DNA of 64,000 bases from Taudactylus pleione (lineage: Eukaryota > Chordata > Amphibia > Anura > Myobatrachidae): contig JAUIMM010001587.1 in assembly GCA_031769625.1 (NCBI GenBank), positions 365,906-429,905 on the forward strand. The letters run 5' to 3'. Of the stretch, positions 20,046-32,288 are shown piece after piece. Each line of letters opens with the position of its first letter. Position 1 is the stretch's first letter. The position numbers and the translations under genes were made by a program. Below the pieces are notes generated by a model. The model did not search any database and was not told the DNA's origin. It saw only the letters and a list, made by a program, of their open reading frames with translations.

Positions 20046-20956
20046 GGTGCATCAACAAAGTTTTCAGCAAAAGCTGTGAATACTTATGTACGTGTGATTT
20101 CTTAGGTTTTTTTTTTTTTTTTATTAAATGTGCAAAAATCTCAAGAAACTTTTTACACGTTGTCATTATGGTGTATTGTGTGTGGAGTTTTGAGGATAAA
20201 AATTAATTTATTCGGGGGGGGGGGGGGGGGGATGGCCAGGAGGTCAAGTGAAGCAAACTTGCCATGGGAGAGCTCCGGCTGTTTACCGTTGATTAGCGGG
20301 ATTATACTGCGCCCAGCGGGTCCTCCTACAGCGATCTCAGGTGGGGCAGACGCCCTGCCACAACCCTCTGAGCCCATAGTGGAGTCCGGGTCCGGCACTA
20401 GCGATCGGGGCCTAGTTCCCTGGCAGAAGCCGCTGCCTCAACTTAGAGGCTGGAGCCGCTCAGGAGTCACGTGACCGCGCGGAGGCGGAAAGGCCGGTGC
20501 TTCACAAGAGATGTATAGTACCTCACACCATCCCTTACCTGTCCAGGGCTGGATCTGAGCAGACAGATGCAGAATAATTAGAGGGAAGAGAGGAGAGAGA
20601 TTTAGATGGCTTCTCTGTATGGATGTCTAGGCGGCCATCTTGGGAGCTCAGGTATACTACACTTTATTTCGCACTTTCACAGCTCCTGGTTTCTGGCCTG
20701 AAAAAGTGGACAATATTGTTTCTTCTTTTGCCTGAAAGATTATCTGATGCCATACAGAGAGACTCTTCATTAGCGTCTGAGTGACCTATATTTCACTAAG
20801 CGGTGCTGTCTCCTGCCTAGGGATATGTAGCTGTTTATTCTACACGTCTCCAGTGGCCTGTTAAATGACCTAACCTACTGATAGAAAGGAGCCTTGTGTG
20901 ATTTCTGTGACCCACCTCTATTGATCCTGTAGTAACATAATTGTGCCTTGAGAGCT

Positions 20957-21946
20957 ATGGCCCCTAGAAGACCGAAAGTAACCAAGCAGGCACCCAGAGT
21001 GGCCTTCTTCAAACCGTCGCCGCAGCCGGTCCGATCCGGGAGCACTGGTGTTGTCACTCAGACGAGTTCACTTTTACCTCAAAATACGACTGCTGTTGGT
21101 ACATCTCCCTCACCTGAATCTTCACAGCTGCTTGTCAGTGATAATGAGGCAGTGACGGTTGGCACTATGAAAGCATTACTGTCTGAGTTCAAGGTAGATG
21201 TTGCAGCTGAGTTCTGTTCCATGCTACAGCAATCTATAGATGACCTGGGGGGGACGGATGGATCACCTCGAGACGAAGATGAGAGAGGTGGTGGGTTCAC
21301 ACAATGATGTAGTCAATATGCACGACGCCCTACAAAACGAAGTAACAGCTCTTCGGGATAAAATCAGCGATCTGGAGGATAGGTCACGCCGAAACAACCT
21401 CAAACTACGCAGGGTGCCAGAAAGAGTGTCTCAAAACAGTAGTCTCAATGACTTCGCAGTAGCTCTCTTCAAGAAGTTGTTTCCTGAAGTACGGTCTTCG
21501 GACCTCATTATCAATCTCATCCATAGACTCCCCAAAGCACAAAGGGCCCCGGAAGGAGTTCCTAGAGATGTGCTAAAGAGGACGCACTATTTCGCCTGAC
21601 TGAAGAGTCTGCGAGTTTATTGGAAGATCTCCAGCTGTTTGGTGAGGTTTCTCAGGCAACATTAGCCAAGATACGCTCCCTCCTACCCATTACGTCTTCG
21701 CTAAGGAAAGCTGGTATACTGTATCGCTGGGGCTTCCCTACGAAGTTATTGATATCGCACAACGGCTCCATGACCATTATCACCACTTTGGAGGAGGGTA
21801 AGAAGATCCTCTCTGAGAGGAATATTTCTGGGACTTCTCCGAGATCGCCGCCTGTCTGTGGAATCCAGCAGGACTGGTCCACGGATGTCTCTATTTTCCT
21901 AGAGAGTAGGTTTGAGAATGGTAATGTGGCTATTTCAATATACTGA
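20957..21946 (+). pseudogene. L1 ORF1 protein
   Basis: The RNA-binding chaperone of an L1-type element. Starts MAPRRPKVTKQAP, a basic and Ser/Thr-rich N-terminus, then a coiled coil (LQNEVTALRDKISDLEDRSR), then the RRNNLKLRRVPE block and the C-terminal domain with IRSLLPITSSLRKAG and ILYRWGFPTKLL. The frame is broken near 21240-21300 and near 21600, so it is not functional. The ATG at 20957 sits in the expected place after the 5' UTR. Confidence 0.8.
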
Positions 21947-21949
21947 GGT

Positions 21950-22410
21950 ATTTCTAGACGATCTATATATATCTCATGGTTGTAAGAAAAATGTCAATTT
22001 AAATGGGCTGCTATACAGCTATTATATAAGTGCCTGACTCTCTAGGAAGGGTTAACGGTCGAATAGATTAATATTTAGTCCCTTGCATTTGACTTTTTGG
22101 GTCATAATTTGGAACAAAAATGTATGTGTCACATTGTGGTTGTTCTTACTTACAGTAATTGTTCCACATTTATATTAAAGTGTGCGGCAGCTGGAGACAT
22201 CTCTCTGTACCCCCATGGTGCTGCCATGGTTCGGCAGCCCCACGTGGCTTCAAGAGAAGCCATAACTGTTATTTCTGTGCTTGTTTTTTCATTTTTTTCC
22301 TGTACCTTTTTTTTAAATTAATGGACGCGTTTACAATGCAATAGTTACATGTTTATCAGAGTACATAAGCAGCATTATCTAGGTAAAAAAATGTATGCCC
22401 TATTTATTGT
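21950..22410. other. L1 inter-ORF region, possible insertion
   Basis: 460 bp between the two L1 ORFs, longer than I expect for this spacer, T-rich in its second half. No gene is seen. It may be native spacer or a short inserted repeat. Confidence 0.35.
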
Positions 22411-23728
22411 TCTATGGTTAATATTGTCTCCATAAATGCCAAGGGACTTAATGTCCCACACAAAAGGAGACTTGCATTGAGGTATTTCTCTAAAATGAAG
22501 GCCCATATTGTAGTGGTACAAGAAACCCACTTTCAAAGCTCTGCCTCCCCTACATTTTCAAAAGATACATTTCCTCATTGCTATACCGCCAGTGGCCCTG
22601 CTAAAAAAGCCGGAGTGGCTATTCTCATTTCCAAACAGTGTCATTTTGTACTTTCGGAGACATTTTCAGACGCCAGTGGCAGGTTTCTGATTATAGTAGG
22701 CAGCTTAGAAGGGGTTGAAGTGTCACTGGTCTCTTTATATGCTCCCAATACTCGATATTTATTTTTTTGTAGGAAATTTTGTTCCTCTCTAAAGAAACAT
22801 AGTAAAGGAGCGGTGATGAGTTGGGGGGATTTTGATATGGTCCTTGACCCACAGGTCTAGAGTCGCCCCGACTCGGGCACGGCAGACTGCTGAGTATGCT
22901 GGAGGTTTTCGCCAACTTTTGGCAGAATATGAACTGTATGATGACTGGAGAGTTAAGCATCCAGAGGAGAGAGATCGCTCATTTTTCTCTCATGTGCACA
23001 ACTCGTATTCCAGAATTGATTTAGTTCTTTCTAATAAGTTTGCCTTGCAGTCCGTTAGTAAAGTTGATATCTTGCCTATGTCTTGGTCGGATCACTCCCC
23101 CATTTTTGCAACCTGGAATATTACAAATAGATGGGTACCCCCTAACCCGTGGAAACTAGGAAAATACATGTTCTCTCAGCTTTCAAGTCGGATCTTGCAC
23201 CGGTCTTGGCGTCTGTGTTCAGTGAGGCCACAAAGAGAAGACAATTCCCTAAGGAGATGTTGGGAGGCGCAGATTATTGCCCTGCCAAAACCAGGCAAAT
23301 ACCCTGCTGAGGTCCAGAATTACCGACCAATTGAATTGCACTGCTGAACACAGACGTCAAACTGTTCGCTAAGTTACTTGCTCTCAGACTTTGCCCCTTA
23401 CTGCCATCTTTGATAAATCCAGATCAGGTGAGGTTTGTCTTGGGGCATCAACCACCAGACAATACCCGTTGTGTAATTTAAATTATAGAGAGCTGTGAGC
23501 GTGCGGGGGATCCGCTGCTAATTCTTTCCTTGGATGCCGAGAAGGCCTTCGACAGGCTACATTGGGGATACCTTCAGGCCGTCTATTATGACTTTGTACT
23601 CAGTCCCGTCCGCTAGATTATTTGTCAATGGATGCTTATCATCTGATGGTACCAGGCAGGGGTGCCAACTCTCCCCTTTGATTTTTGCGTTGGCTGCTGA
23701 GCCTCTGCCTGTGAGGTTTAGAGCATAA
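22411..23728 (+). pseudogene. L1 ORF2: endonuclease and partial reverse transcriptase
   Basis: The APE-type endonuclease is clear: VNIVSINAKGLNVPHKRR, HIVVVQETHF, VSLVSLYAPN, MSWGDFDMVLDPQ, YSRIDLVLSNKFAL and SWSDHSP. After about 23190 an internal deletion removes the linker, and the reverse transcriptase begins with IIALPKPGKYP and QNYRPIEL, then SLDAEKAFDRLHWGYL and GTRQGCQLSPLIFALAAEPL. Frames shift at about 22850 and 23340 and between the last blocks. The FADD catalytic motif is absent because the element is truncated. Confidence 0.85.
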
Positions 23729-23984
23729 GGGGTCCCAAAGTAGGTGATTCTAATTACAAGAATCAGCTTAATGATATACTACAGGTGCTTGTAAAGGGCG
23801 AGGTTTACACTGAACACAGAAAAAAGGAATTTGCCACCCAGCACACTGCAGCTAAATCAAAAATTCTTGAATCCTACATGATAATAGAAATTCAGAGGTA
23901 TTGGTTACATACATTTGCAAATATATGAATAAGCGCTGGGCCGACGTCAAGTCGTGGGCTGACCCAGAAAACCCACTAGAACAT

Positions 23985-24540
23985 TGGTTACTGTCATAGT
24001 GGCATCACACACCACCTGAAAATTCAAGGAATGGAAGCATTTTTCGATTCCGGAAACATTCCTCCGCTTGCCTTGGTGGTGTGAGTGCCATATGGGTACA
24101 GTCAATTGCGCCCAGAATGTTTGGAAAGCGAGTTTTTATAAAAAATCCTAATTTGGTCTCACTCCGTTCGCTGTCACAGTCTGGAAATTAAATGAACTGG
24201 GTCTTTAATTTGCAGGAAGCCTTAAAAACCCAATTTAAAATGCGCATAAATGAGGATTGGGCAATACCGATAGATTGGCGCTTTTCAGCCAACTTTATCC
24301 CAGACGCCAAAAAATGTAACGCAGCCAGCAGCTATGTCATACCACAAGCTTGCATTTTTTGTTGCCAGCCGTGGTTCTAGGTCTTGACGTGGACGGGAAA
24401 TAAAGACCCGCACTAACTCACCACATGGAGCCACTACCTGAGCACCTTCTTCATCGATCATATCCTCATCTGCCTGCACACTTGACAGGATCATGATCAT
24501 CCAAATTGTGTCATGAAATGCCTCCATGTTAGAAAACAAG
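23985..24540 (-). pseudogene. HARBI1-like nuclease, N-terminal part, minus strand
   Basis: On the minus strand an open frame from 24539 (MFSNMEAFHDTIWMIMIL) leads to a block FPNILGAIDCTHMALTPP at about 24080-24130, which is the first catalytic Asp motif of PIF/Harbinger nucleases, followed after a one-base shift by FHSLNFQVVCDA. The rest is missing. Facing it, at 25205-25740, lies a plus-strand Harbinger fragment with the complementary later part. Confidence 0.75.
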
Positions 24541-24654
24541 CAATTTTAAAGCCAGAGACCAACGATATTCAAGCAGACTGTACAATGCTGTGTTTCTCCC
24601 TAAAGTTCCAATACAGGAGTGACAAAGTGAATGGGAGTGAATAATGGGAGATTT

Positions 24655-24950
24655 CAAACTTTTAAACATTCTTCTACAGCTTTATTATACATTCATGATT
24701 CAATGTGGAAAACGCTGTACTACTGTATACCGAATCACCGCTTCTGTCAGCCAATCATCAGGTGGTTATACAGAACATGCATTGGAAATTTAGGAAAAGT
24801 GACACCTGGTGGACAAAAAGTTGTATTACATGTTATGACTTTTTTCCAGCGCTACGCTACATTAAACTTTCTGTTTCGAACGACTCATGGTGTAGTGTAT
24901 GGCGTGCTTCAATGATGTATGGAGCAACAAACTAGCTGGGCACATCTGTA
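24655..24950 (+). repeat. dispersed repeat, copy B
   Basis: Matches 14868-15345 over several blocks and 13590-13630 over the sequence around caacaaactagctgggcaca. It lacks the 73-bp triplication and the extra CNGTA insertions of copy A, so it serves as the pre-insertion state for comparison. Confidence 0.85.
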
Positions 24951-25204
24951 TTTCAGGAATCACAAAATTACTGACATCTTTACTCTTTTTGTCATCTGGA
25001 TCATTTCAAAGTACAATGTCTGCAGTTGGACAAATATGAAAATCAGCCTTTTACTTACTAAGAAATGTATTTCCCTAAAAATACACAAAAGTGTATTGGT
25101 ATTAATAAAGGGTTTTACAAAATTGTTCAATTTCCAATCGTAATTGGTACAATAGACTGCACACGTCCCTGATCACTCCATCTGAGAATTTATATGTCTG
25201 TAGA

Positions 25205-25740
25205 AATAGGAAAAACTTTCATTCTATGAACATGCAGGTGGTCTGCAATTATATATTTTTAATTTTCATTGTATTTCCAGCATTTCCAACATATAATGCC
25301 TACATATTGCGGCACTCCAGTTTGTTTGATAAATTTGAAAATAATGATTTATGTGACAGTTGGCTTCTTGGTAAGTTTTTTTTCGTTATTTTAATATACA
25401 AGTATAAATCAATTAGTCATGTGTCAACAATTTTATCTAAACAGGTGATTCAGGATATGGTTGTAGACCTTGGTTGTTAACTCCCTTAAGTAAGCCAAAA
25501 GGAAAAGCAGATCATATAAGAGTAAATCAAGCGTTGGTTTGTTATTTTGATGATTTAGATGCCTTTCTAAATCTGGTGGGGCTTTGCAATATTGCGCAGG
25601 AAAAGTGTGCAAGATTTTCACTGTTTGGGGTTAGGTCACAACATGTATTTGAATCCACATATCTTATTAAGGAAGATAATATACCTGTTGATAGTGATTT
25701 AAGTCAGGAGGCTACATCAAGGAAATATAGTGCTCTTTAA
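25205..25740 (+). pseudogene. HARBI1-like nuclease, middle exons
   Basis: The frame shows RNRKNFHSMNMQVVC, then an interruption, then TYNAYILRHSSLFDKFENND and SWLLG at a GTAAGT donor (about 25371). After an AACAG acceptor at about 25444 comes GDSGYGCRPWLLTPL with the second catalytic Asp intact. Downstream residues diverge (NQALVCYFDDLDAFLNLVG) and end SRKYSAL at a TAA; the Glu helix is not recognisable. It is a decayed, rearranged copy of a third Harbinger family. Confidence 0.7.
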
Positions 25741-26539
25741 TTTGATTAGCAGTTTCTTTAAATAAATCATCTTTTTTAGTTTTAATTGTTAAAGACATAT
25801 CTATAATAACTGACAGATATAATTCAAACTTACAAGCTTATTTTTCAAATGTATAGTAATGTGGTTATTTCTGAAAATATCCTGTTTATAGTTATATAGT
25901 TGAAAATAAAATGCAATCTATTAAGCACCACTGTTAATAACTTTTTGAAAACATTTTTAAAGCACTATAATTTTTAGTCTTTTATCACACATTTCTTTTG
26001 GGAGTTTACATAACTCGGTAAAATGAAAACACAGTTTTGCCTATACATTTATTTGATACAAAAGTTTGTTTTTCTATTGTAGATTAAATTTGTTTTTGCT
26101 TTATATCAGAGCAAATTCAAATTTGTATTGCTTTGGCCCGTAAGTGCACTGCCATGAAATGACTGGTAGTTAAACATGCAAAGGCCTAAATCCATCTACA
26201 GTACTACTCTGGTTTCCAAAATTTCCCATAATGAAAAAAAATCCAACAATTTCCCTCATACCGCTCCACCAGCACTGTTTACTTCCAACATGATGAAAAA
26301 TTGGATCGTAGCTATTGACAGCCGCGTGTTGTAACCTTTGAAAACCTCCCTTATAGCTCCTATAAATTTGAGTACTAAAATACTAACAGATACTTTATGG
26401 ATATAAAAAAAGTTTTGGGAAAATGATCAATATGTTATCACATATATGACCCATTATTTTGACAAAACTAATCTGTAATACTATTAATACTTGTAAGGTG
26501 AGCATTTCGTAAGAGGTAAGAAGCATCATGCAGTTTAAA
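25741..26539. other. AT-rich, no gene seen
   Basis: Strongly AT-rich sequence with no coding pattern, tandem repeat or terminal inverted repeat that I can support. Confidence 0.5.
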
Positions 26540-26895
26540 AACAAATGTAATAAATAAAAATAAACTCTTTAAAGACTCTTTTCGACGTTTTTTAAATTGA
26601 CATTTAGGCCGAATATCTGACGAATCTTCTTCATTTTCTTGTTGTTCTGTGGTTGGATCTTCATGTTGTTCTTTTTTAATTTGCTCCATAAGGGTTTTTT
26701 GTACTTTTTGAGCCTGATTTATATTTTATTTGTGCTTTTTTTCCATTTTCAATTCAAAATTTTCACTTCCACATTTGAAAATAAATTCTTTGATTGCCTT
26801 CAATTCCTTTTTTAAAACTTCAAACTTATCATGAAAAGAATTGTGACTGTTGTCTAATGCTGCATTGATCAGGTTTGTTAGTCAGTAGAACACAG
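26540..26895 (-). pseudogene. coiled-coil, charged protein remnant
   Basis: The minus strand reads LINAALDNSHNSFHDKFEVL, then KKELKAIKEFIFKCGSENFE, a stop, and QKVQKTLMEQIKKEQHED with an acidic then basic tail (QFKKRRKESLKSL). Coil followed by a basic tail is how Harbinger Myb-like accessory proteins end, and Harbinger pieces lie next to it, but no Myb domain is visible. The identity is inferred. Confidence 0.4.
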
Positions 26896-26899
26896 ATCT

Positions 26900-27950
26900 G
26901 GTTCCACTATTGGCTGTTTATCCTTTGTCCCTTTTTTTCGGCAGAAATTGTGGACACTGAGTTGGAACTTGATATATTATTATTCTCATCTATATCTTTA
27001 GAGAAACTATTCTATATCTTTAGAGAAACTATTAATCTCTTTGTTGCCCTTTTTGTTACTGAAATCTCTTTTAACTATTTGACTTTGTGCTCCTCTTCGG
27101 AATGGCAGCAGTATAGAGCAGAGATTAGGCTCATAGGGGATACCTGCCTGAGCAGGATCGGGGCTGTAGTTGGTCTTTAGCATCAGTTACAAAGCAAATT
27201 CCGACTACAACCTATATAGTATGCTTCATGAAGATTATTATTGCGATGATGGTGAGGCGTTAATATCCTATTTGCAATGAAGTCTTGTGTCACCTGCACC
27301 GGCTCAGCACTGATATCTGTGTGCAGGGTCGCGTTAAAGATCTACACTAGCTCAGAAATTTAATTTGCCAGATTCTGGGTCACGTTAAGGGAATAAACCA
27401 TCTCAGCTATGACATCGTTATCTTCGTCTCGTATCTCACAGGCATTATGTCCCCTAGTGTAAATATAAACAAGTGTTTATCTCCTGGGCTCAGATTCTGG
27501 GGTGCAGTTAAATTATAACGGGGTAATCACCCAAATTAGTTATCAAAAAAACAGGTGAACAAACGCTCACTCGTCAGGGTAGATTAAAATAGAAATATAC
27601 CCAAAATATTATGCATGTCAACATGTCCTTACAAAACTCTGTAATTGGTTGAATATCTTCAAAATAGTCCCATAAATGTCTCTTTTTCAGATGTCTTAGA
27701 GACATGGTCATAGTATTTTTTATAATTCTTACTCAAATGTTATTGTAATTTTGCTAAGATACTACACTTAAGTGTAATATACTACACTTAATTTCCAATA
27801 AGGTGCAAATCTGAATAGGTTATACCTACAAATTAATCATAAACATTTGCTTCTCATGGTATAAAAGTTTACAATTTATTTTCAACAAAACAAAACCATA
27901 AATCATAACCACCATATATTAAAGATTACGGAGTACTGCAATGGACCTTA
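26900..27950. other. no gene recognised
   Basis: A short direct duplication of a block containing ctatatctttagagaaacta occurs at about 26990-27035, and a doubled tactacacttaa occurs at about 27760-27792. Otherwise there is nothing I can identify. Confidence 0.45.
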
Positions 27951-27954
27951 GATA

Positions 27955-28640
27955 AGGCACACTTCAAGCATAGAAGGTTGAAGGTTAGATTGCAAGTCCC
28001 GGATAATTCGCCTTCCCCTTGAAAATTATATCCTTTACCAGGGCCAAGTGGGCAGCAGTCTTTCTCTTGCCACCGACGCATTTTGACTTTTAGTCTTTTT
28101 CAAGGTGTATCATGGTGGTCTCCAGAGCGGACACCCCTCCCCTTTAATTAGTCCTGGGGTTGAGGAGTTTGTATGTCATAAATAACGTAAAAATCCATAA
28201 AATCCATATTGTGACTACAACCAAAAATAATGTACAATTCACATAAAAAATATCTCCAAAATAATAAGTAGTATTAATTCCATCCCACCATTGCAATTGG
28301 TAAGGTAGGAAATGATAATTGATGTACTTATAATAAATGCAGACCTCCTGTTGGCTCTCAAAAGATAGTATTATATTGGATTACAAACTGATGAAAACAT
28401 GGTATTTTCCAAAACACCTCTCTAAAATCCTTGGAGGACAACAGCAATTATAACAAGGTGACTAGAGCTACAGAACTACCACAAGTATTAAGCTGAGGAA
28501 ATAGAAAATCTTATGGAGCTCTCAAATCCATTGTAGTATAATCAATTTTACTGAGGGGGATATATAAGGATAGTCTTCACTGCTGCTTGTTATTATATGT
28601 CAATTAAGGCCAACACTCCGGATGAGTATAGCTTTTTAAA
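27955..28640 (-). mobile_element. possible Penelope-like 3' end
   Basis: On the minus strand the segment caccttgaaaaagactaaaa followed by gtcaaaatgcgtcggtggc (about 28070-28110) resembles the TTGAAAAAGGC...CCGAAACG stretch in the pseudo-LTRs of Penelope-like elements. No protein is visible, so this is tentative. Confidence 0.35.
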
Positions 28641-28879
28641 TGTGTAGCTGAAGCAGCTGCATTTAAAGTCACACAGATGTAGGGATGGATACCGTAAACC
28701 ATTTATGTTTTAGTTTAATGGTAGTGTTTTTAACGACTCTGGAGCAGCAGATACACAGTAACTGCTCCTGGCCCCGCCCGCAATCCCGCCCCCGTCCTGT
28801 CACCGGCCAGTCGCTTTTCATGGTTATTGCGCATGCACAAACGGTATAAACTATAATCTGTTCACTTTATCACCTATGT

Positions 28880-29280
28880 CAATCTGTTTGTAGGCTGGTG
28901 GGAATGGGCGCATGTGTTCCATGGCGCATACTGTAACTTGCTGCAACCTGCTCCTTCCTCTCTGTTTACCCCATCTGTGTCACATCTGTTTGTCTGCCCC
29001 TCCCCTTTAGAATGTAAGCTCTTACGAGCAGGTCCTCTACCCTCTTGTGCTTCTCCTTACTTTACTTTCATCATTACCCCCCGCCAGGGCACCTAACACT
29101 TGGTTGCTTATGCTCTGTTGCATATCTAGGTGTTATGGTCACTGATGTAGCAATGCATATTTATCCATGTCTTTGTCCTGTATTGTACTGTAAGTCGCTT
29201 GTCAAATTATTTGTTTATGTACTTTCTAAGGCGCTGCGGTACACTTGTGGCGCCATATAAATAAATGATAATAATAATAA
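28880..29280 (+). mobile_element. non-LTR retroelement 3' tail
   Basis: The stretch with gaatgtaagctcttacgagc (about 29011) and the ending aaggcgctgcggtacacttg, tggcgccatataaataaatg and (ATA)n is a 3' end I recognise as common in frog LINE/SINE families of the CR1/L2 type. Only the tail is present. The class is inferred from the ending and the short A-rich repeat. Confidence 0.5.
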
Positions 29281-29294
29281 TGAATTTACCCAAC

Positions 29295-31320
29295 ATGTGA
29301 TAGCATTGTTATAGATATATCGATGACATCCTGGTTTATATGGGATGGAAGAAAAAACCTGCTTCATAGCATTGATAAACTCAACAACACCCTAAACTGG
29401 AAACTAATGAAAGGAGATCAGTGAGAACAGCATTTCCTTCTTAGACCTTAGGATACATAAGAATGGAAGGGACTTGTTCAAGATAGAAATTTTTTGAAAA
29501 GCTACGGCTACTAACATTCTGCTGCTTCAAACGAGCTCTCAATTTCCACCGACCATTGAAAAATAGCCCTAACGGAGGCTCCCCTACAATCTTATCCAGA
29601 TTACAGCAAACTATTTCTGATGCTAGCAAGCAGGATTTAGGAGCAGTCCTATCTCAGCTTTTGAATGACAAGGAATGGGCGATCACCTACACCAGCCGAA
29701 GCCTACGCAAGACAGAAAGGAATTATGCTAATTACAGTGCATTCAAATTGGAATTTCTGGCCTTTCTGGCCTTGGTGTGGGCTGTTACTGAAAAGTTCAT
29801 AGCCCACATTGATTGTAACCCCCTGGCTCACCAGGAGAAGCAGAGGAAGAATGGGCACATTGGCAGGATGAAGATACATGCCTAAGCAGGCTGAAAGAAA
29901 TGATAATCTCCCATCTAGGGCTGAGTAAACAGGAGAGAAACTGCAGACTCGGATTGATTCAGCTATGGAGACAGAGAGGTCGACTGGCTTTTCAGGGAGA
30001 CTTGCTTGCTCGACACTGTATCGACTTGAATACTCACTTGCCTGTTAAACAATATTTGGCACCACTTTCAAAAATTTATGATATCTTTCAAGCCATTCAT
30101 GAATAATCCGGACATTTAGGTTGTCAAAAGACAGAAACTAACCTAAATGCTGATGTACAACTTGTACTGTCTGTACCATGTGTCAGCCTGCATTTCCTGG
30201 TCAGAAAGCACCGCTTCATCCTATCATAAGTTGAACAACCTTAAAAGATTGTGTCCACAGACCATATCAAGCTGGAACCCAGCCGTACCAGACATCAGGA
30301 CGCGATAAAACAATTATCAATCATTACACTAAATGTACAGTTGCCTTGTCGATCAGAGACCTTTCAGCTAAAACAGCAGAGATCTTCCGCTGTGCCCTTG
30401 TGCGTATATACGGGTTTTCCTCCACAATTTTAACGGACCAAGGATCGGCCTTTTAGTTATAGCTATTTCAGGAATTTTGTGCTCTCTATGGGTGCAAAAA
30501 AATGAGAACAATGGCCTACCATCCTCTGAGAACAATGGCCTACCATCCTCTGAGAACAATGGCCTACCATCCTCTGAGAACAATGGCCTACCATCCTCTG
30601 AGAACAATGGCCTACCATCCTCTGAGAACAATGGCCTACCATCCTCTGAGAACAATGGCCTACCATCCTCTGAGAACAATGGCCTACCATCCTCTGAGAA
30701 CAATGGCCTACCATCCTCTGAGAACAATGGCCTACCATCCTCAGGGGAATGGTGTTTGTGAAAGGATGAATAAAACTTTAATTAACATGTTGAGAGCTTT
30801 CCCGACTCCACAAAGACTTAAATGGCCCAATCTGTTGGCGGAATTAGTGTTCATCTACAACACTGTTCATAATTTAATGGGTTAAAGACCATATTACCTG
30901 CTCTTTGGGCAAACTAACGGTGGACATCCAATTCAACCTGCCCGAGGACAGAGCCTCAGAATAACAACTCTAAAGTGGAATATGTAGAACACCACCAACA
31001 TAGATTGAAAATGGCACAAGCTATTGTTAACCAACGCATGGACACTGAAAGGGAAAATTTAAATGTCCACGCCACTTTAAAGTTCTTAAAAAGAAAAATA
31101 AACAACAATGCAGAAAGTTAGGCTACCAATGGGAATTGGATCCCTACGAAGTGACCTGAAGTGCTGTCCCAGCTCTGAAATAGCTGTATATCGAATTACA
31201 AGAGAGAATGACAATACAGAGAGACTGGATTATAGAGATCAACTCAAGTTATGCACCTTTTAGGAGCCTTCATCAGCAGTAATTAGAGAAAGTCCAATAC
31301 CGAGTACGGATATTCCTTTC
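29295..31320 (+). pseudogene. Gypsy-type LTR retrotransposon pol remnant (RT, RNase H, integrase)
   Basis: Order along the DNA: reverse transcriptase YIDDILVYMG at 29316-29345; RNase H from ISDASKQDLGAVLSQLL to TYTSRSLRKTERNYANYSAF and FLALVWAVTEKF (29610-29800); integrase zinc-finger region near 30110-30200; integrase core with TILTDQGSAF near 30425-30460 and YHPQGNGVCERMNKTL after 30730; and a C-terminal part near 30900-31300. The core is expanded by ten copies of a 24-bp unit. Several stops and shifts make it dead. A sequence TGTAACGCCC at about 31695 may be the start of its 3' LTR, which would then be cut by the hAT element at 31756. Confidence 0.82.
30504..30743 (+). repeat. 10 x 24-bp in-frame repeat in integrase core
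   Basis: Ten tandem copies of a 24-bp unit, almost identical, translate as repeats of RTMAYHPL in the integrase frame. The last copy reads RTMAYHPQGNG, the normal Gypsy integrase motif just before the catalytic Glu region. All copies keep the frame, and the minus strand and another plus frame are also open through it. Confidence 0.95.
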
Positions 31321-32288
31321 ATCCAGGTTCCAGACAATCCCTTACTTCTGGTGATGGGTATGTACTGGCCAGATGCCTCCAACCAATCTCTGCATCAAGG
31401 GATTACCCAGAAGCTTCCAATATCAATGTGGAGCAGGAAGAAATTGCAGACACTTTAGAGTAACACACTCAATAAGGAGCACCAGGGGAATCCTCCCAGT
31501 TAGATACAGGCAATATGATATGAAGAAATTGTATCCAACTGTCTTGATACTTGTAAGTGTTCTTCATGTGATTGTTACATTATAGTCAAAATTGTCTTTA
31601 ATACCCTGCATGTTGCTATATTAATTAAGGAATACCAAGCATACTGCAGACCCTTATAGTAATGCGCATCACAAAGATATGAAAATAAGAGGTAGAGATG
31701 TAACGCCCTTTAAATCATAAACAGTCCTAGGTTGTATGATTGTATTCCCTCCTCCCAGGGCAGGATTATAGGCGGGACGAACGGGGCGGTCGTCCAGGGG
31801 CCCCCACAGTCCAGGGGCCCCCGCTAACATTGGCCGGAACCTGGCCACTCTAAAAATTCACTGGCTGGTTTTCGCGTCCCGGCAGCATCACGCAGCACAC
31901 AGTAGCCACAGTCAGTGCAGCAGCACCCTTGATGACCGTGGCTGACTGTAAAAGCCCCGCCCCTTTGATGAACTAATGCCGCGATTCGCGGGTGGGAAGG
32001 GGGCGGGGCCTAATTCCACGAAGTGCCCGCCCCTTTTAGAAAAGCTGGTAGTGTGTCCGGCTGGTACTACAACAGGTAAGAGTTTGGTACTGAGAGAGCG
32101 TGCACACACTCCTTTACTCCCTCTCAATCTCTCTTCCTCACTACCTCCACTGTTCTCTCTGTCCCCTAATCCTGTCCACCTCCCTCTCTCTTCCTTTATC
32201 TCACTCTCTGTCTATCTCGATCTCTCTCTCTCCTATTCTCCCTCCCTGTCCCTTCCTCCCTCCATCTCTCCCCTCTTTCCCTCTCTTA

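Larger units (their letters stand above)
20225..23735 (+). mobile_element. L1-type LINE, 3'-truncated inside reverse transcriptase
   Basis: A G-rich 5' stretch (from 20215) leads to a 5' UTR, ORF1 (20957-21946) and ORF2 (22411-23728). The sequence stops at about 23735 before the FADD motif of the reverse transcriptase, where a Harbinger fragment begins. Having the 5' end while lacking the 3' end is unusual for LINE insertions and implies later deletion or insertion. Confidence 0.85.

Noticed and set aside
30504..30743. Regular short repeats resembling a CRISPR array
   Set aside because: There are no spacers: the 24-bp units are directly adjacent, in frame in an integrase, and the genome is eukaryotic.
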